Shown here in pieces: positions 1 through 8,480 of a stretch of 50,688 nt of DNA. Both the position numbers and the translations under genes were made by a program. Numbering within the stretch: the stretch's first letter is position 1; each line of letters begins with the position of its first letter. Location of the stretch: positions 1-50,688 of the forward strand of contig JASAOO010003382.1 in the NCBI GenBank assembly GCA_030849075.1, given 5' to 3'. Under the pieces are notes generated by a model, which ran no database searches, had not been told where the DNA came from, and worked only from the letters and a program-made list of their open reading frames with translations. The stretch is from Zelonia costaricensis. Taxonomy: Eukaryota > Euglenozoa > Kinetoplastea > Trypanosomatida > Trypanosomatidae.

Positions 1-534
1 TGCCGCTGTGTGAGCTCCATGAGCGGTGTGGAAGAGGGGGGGGGGGAATATACAGAGTAGTTGGCGTGTTTCGGTGTGGGATGCGGTTCGCAAGAAGAAG
101 GGCAGGGCGGCGAAGGGAGGGCGGTGGAAAGCGGAGCCACACACGTGGGGAGGGGAGAGGGGACTGCGGACTGGAGCGGTGCGTGAGGTGAAGCACGGCC
201 AAAACGCTGTAGGCCGCGCCGGTTCACCACTCGCGTGGGACGTGCAGGAGTGAAGGCGGGAAGGGGAACGGGGGAAGGGAGCGCTGGAGGAGCCTTTTCT
301 GCGTCTGCTGAGCTACGAAAGTATGAGAACCGCACACACACACAACTATTCAGAGCCCGTCCAACATACACACACGCACACACACAATCGCGACTAGAAA
401 GTGAGGAGGAGGCGAAGGATGAGGGCGAGCAAGGGGGGGGGGGTGGGGGAGGGGAGGTGGCACTGGCGCATGCACCGCTTACAGCTCGCCGCCATCCTCC
501 TCCTCTGCTGACGCCACCCAGCAAGTGGCAGTCA
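1..534 (-). other. 3'-flanking region of the 14-3-3-like gene
   Basis: This is non-coding sequence downstream (in the minus sense) of the stop codon at 535-537. It holds G-rich runs near 36-47 and 436-455, which read as polypyrimidine on the sense strand, and broken CA tracts at 331-386, which read as TG on the sense strand. Short open frames on both strands are low complexity and carry no recognisable domain. It is probably the 3' UTR of the gene at 535-7503, plus possibly the splice-acceptor region of the next gene beyond the window. Confidence 0.6.
331..386. repeat. CA-rich microsatellite
   Basis: Interrupted CA tracts at 333-345 and 364-386 lie 150-200 nt beyond the stop codon at 535. 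They read as (UG)n in the transcript of the 14-3-3-like gene. The position matches similar tracts after most other stop codons in the window. Confidence 0.85.
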
Positions 535-3500
535 TCACGTACCGACCGAGGAGGTCGCCGCGCCACCATTGGCGCCGGCCGCCGCCGCCGCCAGAAAGAG
601 TTGCATCTGGCGAAGCAGCTGCAGAGTCGCGATGAACTCGTCCTTCTCGCCTTCGTTGTTCCACGAGGCGATCACCATGGGCACGTGCGGCTGCTGGTGC
701 TGCAACGACGGCGGCGGCGACGCTGGCGTTGGCGCGGCGGTGGGGGCCCCTGCGGTGGTCGACGTGGGGCCCTGCGTGTTGCCCTGCCGCACCCGGGTGA
801 CGGAGAAGCCCTTGCCCGGCGCCGCCGGCCGCGCGACCGTGGCTGACAGCGTCGGCGATGGCGCCCCGCCTGGGGCGGCGACTGCCCCGTCTGCGGCTGA
901 CACAGCCGGCAGCGCCTCCCACACTGGGGCCTGGATGTGCTCCCCGCTGACGTCGGCCAAGTAGGCGTTCACGAGCGACGCGGCGGTCGTCCTGTCATGC
1001 AGGTCGTGCAGGTGCAGGTCCGCCGCGCTCAGCACGAGGGACGCGTAGACCGGGTCGTGGGCGGACAAGACGAGCTCGGCCTCCTCCAGCGTGCTAAGGT
1101 ACAGCTTCGCCACGTCGGCGTAGCCGTGCACGACGGGGTAGCGGAAGCGGTGGTGATGCACCAGCGTCGGCCCCTCCCACAGAGGAGGGGCGTGGGACAG
1201 CTGTGGGGAGGTGCTGCCGGGGTTGACCTCGGTGAAGGACGCGTGCGTGTCAGTCCGCGAGAACATCGACGACGCGTTCATGGACGCCGCGAGCAGTGCG
1301 CCAGGGCTGCGTGCCATCACTGGACTCTGCACGGGCGCCATCGAGCCCGCGTGGCTGCGACGCCGCCGGTCCGCCTCGCCAAACCAGTGATCCCCGTAGC
1401 CGGTGTCATCGTGCTCGTCCTCGCTGTCGCCCTCGCTGTGCACCCTGTAACCGCCCACCCCCGCGACTCTCGCGGACGACGGCACGTGCGTGGCACCGCC
1501 GACTTGCTGATGATACTGGTGCGGGTGCGTGTCCGCGGAGGTGCTGCGGTGCTGTCGGTGGTGGTGCGCCGGTACGGCCGTCGTTGCTGCCGGCACGTGG
1601 TGCAGCGGCTGCCCGGACATCGTGCGGGTCACTGCGTGACTGGCCCGCCGCGGAGGCGACCAGGCACCGGCGTCCTGGTCAGAGGCATCGCCGCCATTCT
1701 CACCAGACACTGCGGTGACTGCTTCTAGGTCACCGTACCGGCGTGCATGCCGGCCTCGCGAGTGCGACGCAACCGAGGTAGCGCGACCCGGCTGCTGGTG
1801 CTGTTGGGACTGGCCTGGTCCCCTCGCCGACTCCACGACACTGCTGCCCATGCTGGTGCTCATGTTGCTCACCTTGCGCGCATCGGCGTCGGTGATGGTT
1901 GGCCGGTGGCTGACGTCTGCGTCGAAGGCGCGGGCCTGGCCCACCACCCACAGCAGCGACTCGGCCACGTCGGCGTCGATGCCGCGCAAGGTCGCGGCGA
2001 CGAGGCGGGTGATGAGCACCGGGCGAGGCAGCGGCACAACCGTGCCCTCGCCCCCCAGCAGTGCCTTGGCCGCCCGCAGCGACGCCGTGTCCACCCACGC
2101 CTCGCCGCGCCGGTTGGCCTCCTCCTGCTCCAGCAGACTGCGCACCCCGGGCAGCATTGGTGGCCGCTCGTGCCACACCGACACGGCGAGGCTAGAGCCG
2201 GGCAGGATGAAGCTGAATGCGTCCTCCAGGGCATGCGGCACGACGTCCACGAGCGGGGACGCCGTGCACACGCTCACGGCCGTCGCGGACGCTGCGGCTG
2301 CGGTGGAGGAGTCGAAGGAGGGCAGCGTCACCCGCCGCGCTGCGCCGGCGGCGTCGACGCGCGGGTCGCGCGCGCTCTCCTCGGGGACGTCCAGCACGGA
2401 GGCGAGGGCAGCCGCGGGGGAGCCTGGCCGGTGTGGGCGCGGCTGCGGCGGGGTCCGCGCCATGCCCATGGCATCGGCGACCCCGCTCATCGCCATCGCC
2501 GCGACTGCGGCGGGCTCGCGCGCGGGGCGCAACGTCGGCGTGCTCGCCGCTGAGCTCGCCTTTGCCCTTTCACTGAGTCCGTGCGCCTCGCGCAGCGAAG
2601 CAGCCCGGCGCATGCGTGGGCTTGCCGGCCCCGGCGTCGACGCGGCGACGGCGCCGCTGATGGCGACGCCGCTTTGGTTGAGCAGCCGGTGAAACTCCTC
2701 CAGCAGGGCCGCGTCGGTGCACAGCACACGGTACAGGTCGCAGCACCACTTCCGGTAGAACAGCCACACGCGCTGGTCGGCCACGTACACGGCCGGCATC
2801 ATCCAGTCCAGCACCAGCGAGAGCACACGGAAGAGCAGCAGCGCCAGCTCGCCGCGCACCTGGCCCTCCATCCGCTGCACGGAGCGCGAGGCGTCACGCA
2901 GCTGCTGCTGCAGGTGCTGCAGCTCCGCCTTCATCACACTCGGCAGCGACACCCACGAGAAGTCGTTGGCGCAATTCACCAGGTCCGGCGAGGGCAGCTG
3001 CATGGCGTGCAGGTTGCCGCGCGGCAGCTTCGCGGGCAACTGCGAGAGCGACGCCTTGGGAAAGCCTGCGGCGGCGGCAGCGGTGGTGCTGGCACCGTCT
3101 GCGTTGCTGCAGCCGCACGCATCGCCCGCCCCGACGTCCCCTGCGACGCCGTTGGCCATCTCCTCCTGCGCGGTGCGCAGCAGCGACAGCGCCGCGTCGG
3201 TGGGCGAGTAGGCGGTGTCGAAGGAGAGGTTGTGCAGCTGCGGCTGCAGCCGCGGTGTAGGCGGGTGGTGGGCGTGGCGCTGCGTCGGTGAAGAGGAAGA
3301 GGCGCCGCCCTGGGTTGGGGACGCTAGTTGAACCGACTGAGCCTGGGGGTGGTGGTGGTGGTGATGGTGATGTTGCAGCAGCTGGAAGGATCCGTTGCTG
3401 ACGTAGCTGCCCACGTTCCCGGGCCCACCGCTGCGCAGCGCTGACGCGAGGGGCTGCATGTAGGGGTAGTAGAGGTTGTTGGCGACGAGGCCGATGCTCG

Positions 3501-6500
3501 CGTTGCACGAGTGCGGCCCGGCCCCACCACCACCACCGCCGCTGAGACTGCCGTTCCACCACCACCCCGCCCCGCCGCCCACGCCGGCATTCGTGAGGCT
3601 CATGTTGGCCACGCTCATCTCAACAGCCCGCTCCTCGTCCCCAGGGGCAGACAGGCTCGCGCTGTGGTGCGCCGCGCCGGTGCCTGTGTTCGCCGTGGTG
3701 GCGGCCGTGCTGCTAACCGCGTTCGCGGCGCCAGAGGGGGCAGCAACGTCCGCGGCGAGGCTGGTTGCGGAGAGGGTCGCGACCGGCCAGGTCCAGTTGA
3801 CGCGAGAAGAGGCGTCCCCATCAGGGATGCAGCCGTCCTGGAACGGGCTCACGCCGCCCGCACCAGCCGTGGTCGACGCCGGCGCCGCCGTCGCCCGTCC
3901 CCCGGCGCCGCTCGCCGCCGCCGCCACTGCCGCCGCGTACTGGTGCTGCTGCTGCTGCGACTCCAGCGCCGTCGCACACTGCACGTAGATCGCCGTCACC
4001 AGCGCGTAGGCAACGACGTCGATGGGCCGCACGTGCGAGCGGCTGCCGGTGTTGAGGAGACTGTGCTCCAGCGCCGTCGTGTCGGCCGGTGCTGGGCTGG
4101 CGCTGCTCGCCTGCGCACGGCCAGCGCCGTGCATCACGGAGCTGTCCTTCAGTTCTGGCAGGTCGGTCACAGAGGTGCGGTGCGTGGCGGCGCGCGTGAG
4201 CCCGCCGCCGCCACCGACGCTGATCCGACTGAAGCCGCTGCCCGCCGCGGCTGCAGGCGCCGGCGTCACAGTCCCGCTACGCTCCGTCTCTGGCGACGCC
4301 TCGCCGCCCGTCGCCGGTGCCGCCGTGTTCAGCGTCCCGTCCGCGTTCGGGCGTGGCGTTGTGGCGTTGGACTGCGACTGCGTCATGTTCGCCGAGGCCG
4401 CCGCAGCGGCGGCGACGACGGCGAAGGCGCGGGCGTGCTGGGTCTGCGTCATGCGAGCGTACTCGGGGGCCTGGCGGATGACTCGCTGCACCGCGGCGGT
4501 GTAATTGCGCAGCAGCGGGGAGAAGGTCTGCAGCAGCTGCAGCGCCTCCGCACAGGGCGGATGAAGCACCCCCAGCGGCTCGGCACCGCCCACGTCGTCG
4601 CCGCCGCCCGCGTCGCGGCCAGAGAGCGCCGCCGCCTCGTCGCCGTCGTCGCCCACCCCGTCGTACGCATCGCGCCCACTGCCCCCTGACCCCTCCCCGC
4701 CGCCCCGAGCCTGCGCACTCGCCACCTCGCCACCGGTGAGATCTACGGCCGACAGGTGACGGCTGCCGCCACGGTGGCCCTTCGAAGACGGCGCCGCACC
4801 CCCGCCCGTCGCCGCGCCGTCGCCGAACATGAGCCCCTCCGTCAAGGTCGCAAGGATGGCGGGGATGTGCGTCCAGAAGTCGCGGTGCAGCCGCGTCTCC
4901 TCCTCCTGCGCAAAGTCCTCGAGGTTCAGCAACACCGTGTTCGAGCCGCTGCCCGTGCTGGCACCGGCGCTCGCGTGGCCCACTGGGGCAGCGGTGCGGG
5001 TTGTGGAGAGCGGTGGGAGCGGCCCGGGCGTGTCTTCGCCGGGCCTGGCCACCTGATGCTGCTGCTGCTGCGCACTGCCGTCGCTGTCGTCCTCCGCTGC
5101 CGCCACCGCCGTCGTCTCTACGCTGACGCCGCCGCTGCTATGAGTAGAAGTGTCGTGCCATGCCGCGGACGGTGCAGCTTCCGTGGCCGGCATTGCGGCG
5201 GCCGTCCCGCCGCTCACCACGAGTGGCGGCGGGGAGAGGGGCGGCAGCAGCTGCGAGTACGACCCGCTGCGCTGCAGCGCCTCCATCAACGTGGTGGCAC
5301 CGAACTCGGGGGAGTGTGGGGTGGACGACGGCGATGGGCCGCGGGGGCCTGGCGCCCCTGCAGCGTCCCCACTGCCGCCCACCGCGGAGGCCACGTGTCC
5401 CGCCGCTGCCCCGGCCGCGTTGCCGCTGGCGCCGCCGCCCGTGCCACCGGCCGCGGGGCTGGACGTCGCCACCGCGGACGGGGAGGCGGTCACGGTGGCG
5501 CTGGAGAGACTCCCCGCGGCGAGCGCCGTGGACGTGGCGTTAAGGCCCTTCGCGGTGCCGCCGCCGCCACCGCCGCCACCAGCGGAGTTCCCGCCGCGAC
5601 CAGCTGCGTGGGTGGCTGTTGACTTTCCTCCGCCTCCGCCCCCGCCCCTGCCAGGGGTACCCGACGCCAGCGCGGGGGCGTGGGCGCGGTTGCCGGTGTT
5701 GAGCAGGTCGAGCAGCACGGCGAGGTCGCCGGTGGCACTGCGGCCATCGAGGAAGCGCCAGAACACGCGGTCCCACACCCGCGCCGTGTCCACCGGGTCC
5801 TGCGTCGTGGGCGAGCAGCCGGACGACAAGCCGCCGCCGCCACCACCGCCACCACCACCGCCACCGCCGCTGCTGCTGTGCACCGTGCCGAGCGTCAGCC
5901 CCAGTGGCCCACCCGCGTCGATGCCAATAAACTGGAAGCTGCCGTTGGGGTACATCGCGGACTGCGACGTCATGGTGCCCACCGAGAAGATGCTGAGATT
6001 CGTGACGGGCGGCAGCACGGCGGTGCTCAGGGCGGCGGGAAAACTGCAGCGCGCTGGACCGGGTGAGGAGGTCGGGGACGCATCGGGTAGCGCCTGCTGT
6101 TGCTGCTGCGGCTGCTGCTGGAGAACGAGCTCGTTCAGGTTGTTTGGCACGGTGAGGGCCGCACCGCCGGTGAGGGTGCGCCGCACGTTGTTGCGGAAGT
6201 GCTCCTGCAGGGCGTGCTGCACGCCGCTGTACACGGCGGGCGTCACGTCGCCGGCAGTCGCAGGCAACGCACCGGGCAGGGACGCGGCGGCGCCGGCACC
6301 GCGGCTGCTGGGCGAGGTCTTGGTGCTGTTTGCGTGGCCCGCGATGCGGCGCCGGAGCGTCGTGTTGAGGCTGCCGCCGCCGCCGCCGCCTCTTCCTCCG
6401 AAGCGCTGCGCACTCTCGTGCCCTTGCCCGGCGGGCGCGGCGCCAGCCGCTGTGGGTGCGGTCGCGGTGCTGGCGCCGTCCGCCGCCCAGCTCAGGGGCA

Positions 6501-7503
6501 GCGGAGGTGGCCGCTGCAGGTGCCGCAGCCGATGGGACAGCGGGGAGGACTCGTCGGCGTTGGTGCCGGCACTGCCGCTGCCGCTTGCGCCGTCGCCAGC
6601 ACCGACGGCAAGGTCTGTGGCAGAGGCGGGGGTGTTGGGACTGCCATCCGTTCTTCGGTGCGGGTGCGGTGTCCGGTGCTGGAGGGCGGCGGCGCGGCCC
6701 ACGATGTCGTCCAGGCTGTCGTCGAAGGAGAAGCGGCGAAGGTCTGCCGCGCTGAAGGTGTGGCTGCTCCCCACGAGTGTCGGTGCTGAGGAGGCACCCG
6801 CGGCCGCACCTCCACCACTTCCACCCGGGCCGGCATGGTGGTGGCGCGTGACGCTGGTCGCGGCGGGCCGCGTCGTGGCCACGGAGCGCACCGTCTCCCC
6901 ACCGTCGCCGTGGCCGTCGTCGGTGTCATCGAGCCGCAGCGTCGGCGTCGTGTGGCCGCTCCCCTCCCCGAAGTCGTTCGTCTGGTTGTCCACGTCGTCG
7001 CCGACGTCATTGGCGTCGTCATCATCATCGGCGCCTCCGTCCTCCGCGCCATCCGCCGCGGCGCCGTCCTCATCGTAGTCCGGCGCCAAGCAGAGGCACT
7101 CCAGCGCCGCGCACCGCTCGACCAACTCGCCGACGAAGCGCTCGTTCTCGTCGAGCAGGGTGCGCGTGTGGTGAACCTTCTGCAGCTGCTGCAGCTGCCG
7201 CGTGATGAGCTGCTGGGCTGTGGTCACAAACACCTGCCGCTCCTTCGCCTTGAGCACGGCGTCAAAGCGCACCAGCGTGAAGAAGAGCTCCATGACGTAC
7301 GTGGAGGCGAGGTCGCTCTTGCAGCCGGCCAGGGTGGCGAGCAGCGGCACAAACTCGCTGCGCAGCTCCGCCGTGACGGTAGGCAGCAGGGCAGGGCCGA
7401 CCCCGCTCGCCGTGCCGATGCCACCGCCGCTGATGCCGCTGGCACTGGTGCTGCCGCTCGCGACACCAGGCAACGTGCCTGTGGCAAACGACGCGTTCGA
7501 CAT
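535..7503 (-). CDS. giant 14-3-3-like protein with low-complexity insertions
   Basis: The gene encodes 2322 residues from the ATG at 7503; the 30 nt of open frame before it has only a TTG. Most of the protein is disordered Gly, Ala, Ser, Gln and His sequence, including runs of Gly, Gln and His. Short conserved helical islands stand out and occur in the order of 14-3-3 helices. These are a helical N-terminus (about 40-145); a segment near 1530-1605 with RVLSLVLDWMMP and FYRKWCCDLYRVL, resembling helices alpha-C to alpha-E; a segment near 2118-2181 with AHDPVYASLVLS, resembling alpha-F to alpha-H; and EKDEFIATLQLLRQMQLFL near 2284-2303, resembling the last helix. Canonical 14-3-3 proteins are about 250 residues. 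The DxYR arginine that helps bind phosphoserine is kept, but the following Tyr is Val, and no Lys49/Arg56 equivalent is obvious. Phosphopeptide binding is therefore uncertain. The family call is my own reading by eye; the gene itself is clear. Confidence 0.85.
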   Translation of the reverse strand: MSNASFATGTLPGVASGSTSASGISGGGIGTASGVGPALLPTVTAELRSEFVPLLATLAGCKSDLASTYVMELFFTLVRFDAVLKAKERQVFVTTAQQLITRQLQQLQKVHHTRTLLDENERFVGELVERCAALECLCLAPDYDEDGAAADGAEDGGADDDDDANDVGDDVDNQTNDFGEGSGHTTPTLRLDDTDDGHGDGGETVRSVATTRPAATSVTRHHHAGPGGSGGGAAAGASSAPTLVGSSHTFSAADLRRFSFDDSLDDIVGRAAALQHRTPHPHRRTDGSPNTPASATDLAVGAGDGASGSGSAGTNADESSPLSHRLRHLQRPPPLPLSWAADGASTATAPTAAGAAPAGQGHESAQRFGGRGGGGGGSLNTTLRRRIAGHANSTKTSPSSRGAGAAASLPGALPATAGDVTPAVYSGVQHALQEHFRNNVRRTLTGGAALTVPNNLNELVLQQQPQQQQQALPDASPTSSPGPARCSFPAALSTAVLPPVTNLSIFSVGTMTSQSAMYPNGSFQFIGIDAGGPLGLTLGTVHSSSGGGGGGGGGGGGGLSSGCSPTTQDPVDTARVWDRVFWRFLDGRSATGDLAVLLDLLNTGNRAHAPALASGTPGRGGGGGGGKSTATHAAGRGGNSAGGGGGGGGTAKGLNATSTALAAGSLSSATVTASPSAVATSSPAAGGTGGGASGNAAGAAAGHVASAVGGSGDAAGAPGPRGPSPSSTPHSPEFGATTLMEALQRSGSYSQLLPPLSPPPLVVSGGTAAAMPATEAAPSAAWHDTSTHSSGGVSVETTAVAAAEDDSDGSAQQQQHQVARPGEDTPGPLPPLSTTRTAAPVGHASAGASTGSGSNTVLLNLEDFAQEEETRLHRDFWTHIPAILATLTEGLMFGDGAATGGGAAPSSKGHRGGSRHLSAVDLTGGEVASAQARGGGEGSGGSGRDAYDGVGDDGDEAAALSGRDAGGGDDVGGAEPLGVLHPPCAEALQLLQTFSPLLRNYTAAVQRVIRQAPEYARMTQTQHARAFAVVAAAAAASANMTQSQSNATTPRPNADGTLNTAAPATGGEASPETERSGTVTPAPAAAAGSGFSRISVGGGGGLTRAATHRTSVTDLPELKDSSVMHGAGRAQASSASPAPADTTALEHSLLNTGSRSHVRPIDVVAYALVTAIYVQCATALESQQQQHQYAAAVAAAASGAGGRATAAPASTTAGAGGVSPFQDGCIPDGDASSRVNWTWPVATLSATSLAADVAAPSGAANAVSSTAATTANTGTGAAHHSASLSAPGDEERAVEMSVANMSLTNAGVGGGAGWWWNGSLSGGGGGGAGPHSCNASIGLVANNLYYPYMQPLASALRSGGPGNVGSYVSNGSFQLLQHHHHHHHHPQAQSVQLASPTQGGASSSSPTQRHAHHPPTPRLQPQLHNLSFDTAYSPTDAALSLLRTAQEEMANGVAGDVGAGDACGCSNADGASTTAAAAAGFPKASLSQLPAKLPRGNLHAMQLPSPDLVNCANDFSWVSLPSVMKAELQHLQQQLRDASRSVQRMEGQVRGELALLLFRVLSLVLDWMMPAVYVADQRVWLFYRKWCCDLYRVLCTDAALLEEFHRLLNQSGVAISGAVAASTPGPASPRMRRAASLREAHGLSERAKASSAASTPTLRPAREPAAVAAMAMSGVADAMGMARTPPQPRPHRPGSPAAALASVLDVPEESARDPRVDAAGAARRVTLPSFDSSTAAAASATAVSVCTASPLVDVVPHALEDAFSFILPGSSLAVSVWHERPPMLPGVRSLLEQEEANRRGEAWVDTASLRAAKALLGGEGTVVPLPRPVLITRLVAATLRGIDADVAESLLWVVGQARAFDADVSHRPTITDADARKVSNMSTSMGSSVVESARGPGQSQQHQQPGRATSVASHSRGRHARRYGDLEAVTAVSGENGGDASDQDAGAWSPPRRASHAVTRTMSGQPLHHVPAATTAVPAHHHRQHRSTSADTHPHQYHQQVGGATHVPSSARVAGVGGYRVHSEGDSEDEHDDTGYGDHWFGEADRRRRSHAGSMAPVQSPVMARSPGALLAASMNASSMFSRTDTHASFTEVNPGSTSPQLSHAPPLWEGPTLVHHHRFRYPVVHGYADVAKLYLSTLEEAELVLSAHDPVYASLVLSAADLHLHDLHDRTTAASLVNAYLADVSGEHIQAPVWEALPAVSAADGAVAAPGGAPSPTLSATVARPAAPGKGFSVTRVRQGNTQGPTSTTAGAPTAAPTPASPPPSLQHQQPHVPMVIASWNNEGEKDEFIATLQLLRQMQLFLAAAAAGANGGAATSSVGT

Positions 7504-8354
7504 GTTCTCTCTCCCTCCTGGACAGACGGGCAAAACCCGGACAGGATGGGAGTGTGTTGGATGAATGCAGCAGCGGCAGCAACAAGGTGGCTGGTGCCCG
7601 CTGATGCGCTACGAGGTTGTGGTGACTTCTCGCGCACGCACTGTTGGCGTGCGTCGTGCCGTCGAGAGGGGCAAGGGAGCCGCGTACGCGAGGGAGGTGC
7701 GGTATGCGTGCGTAGAGTGGAGGGAAGGGTGGGGAAGAGAGATTGGAGTGAGTTGGGGCGGGAAGCGAATGTTGAGGCGATGCGGCCTCCGTCAAGATGC
7801 GAGCTGCATGACCTTGAAGCTGCGTCAGCTGGCGGGGCATCGTGTGGCGGTGGTGGAGAGTTCCAAGGCACAACGGGGAATGTCTGTGTGCGCGCGTGGT
7901 TCCGACCTCACGCCGCGGCGCTTCGCGCGCGAACTCTTCACGTGAGACATGTGAGCCGCGGCAGCAGCAGCAGCACCGTCGTCTCAAGTCTCACCACCGA
8001 CGGCAACGTCCACGGCAGTTGAGACCACAGTGCGCCAGCACGCGTGTACATGCCTTCCATCGCCTGGATGCGCAGACGATGCTTGCGTAGCGTTGCGAGT
8101 GTGTGACGTCGCGCGGTTTAGCTGCGGTTGCCGTGTATGTGAGCGTGCGGTGTAGGCGCCGGGGAAAGAACACAAAGGGCGCCGTGCGGTTCGACAGAGA
8201 GATAGAGGGGGTGGAGAGCAGCAGCGACGTCGAAGGCGCTCGACTGGTTTGCCACCAACACAAGGAAGGAAGAAAGGAAGAAAAAGGGACAGCCGCCGCA
8301 ACAAGCGCGTTATGCGAGTTACTGGAATTACAGAGGAGAAGCACCAGAGGGAGT

Positions 8355-8394
<40 letters not shown>

Positions 8395-8480
8395 AGACAC
8401 ACACACAGACACATACAGACACACACACAAGCGCACTCTGAGTCCGCCCAACGCTTCCCATTTCAAAACTCCCGTTCTCC
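7504..8480 (-). other. intergenic region between the PWP2 and 14-3-3-like genes
   Basis: This spacer of about 980 nt has no credible gene. It holds the 3' UTR of PWP2, including the CA microsatellite at 8359-8430, and the splice-acceptor region of the 14-3-3-like gene. A candidate acceptor AG for that gene is at 7518-7519, after a pyrimidine-rich stretch, leaving a 5' UTR of about 14 nt. Several overlapping open frames here are low-complexity artefacts. Confidence 0.5.
8359..8430. repeat. CA microsatellite (TG on the sense strand)
   Basis: A perfect (CA)n run at about 8359-8393 continues as interrupted CA to about 8430. It begins about 50 nt beyond the PWP2 stop codon at 8481, so it is (UG)n in the PWP2 3' UTR. 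Confidence 0.95.

Noticed and set aside
5150..7078. Plus-strand open frame of 642 codons opposite the 14-3-3-like gene
   Set aside because: Poly-Pro and Ser/Ala-rich antisense of Gly-rich coding sequence; no recognisable domain.
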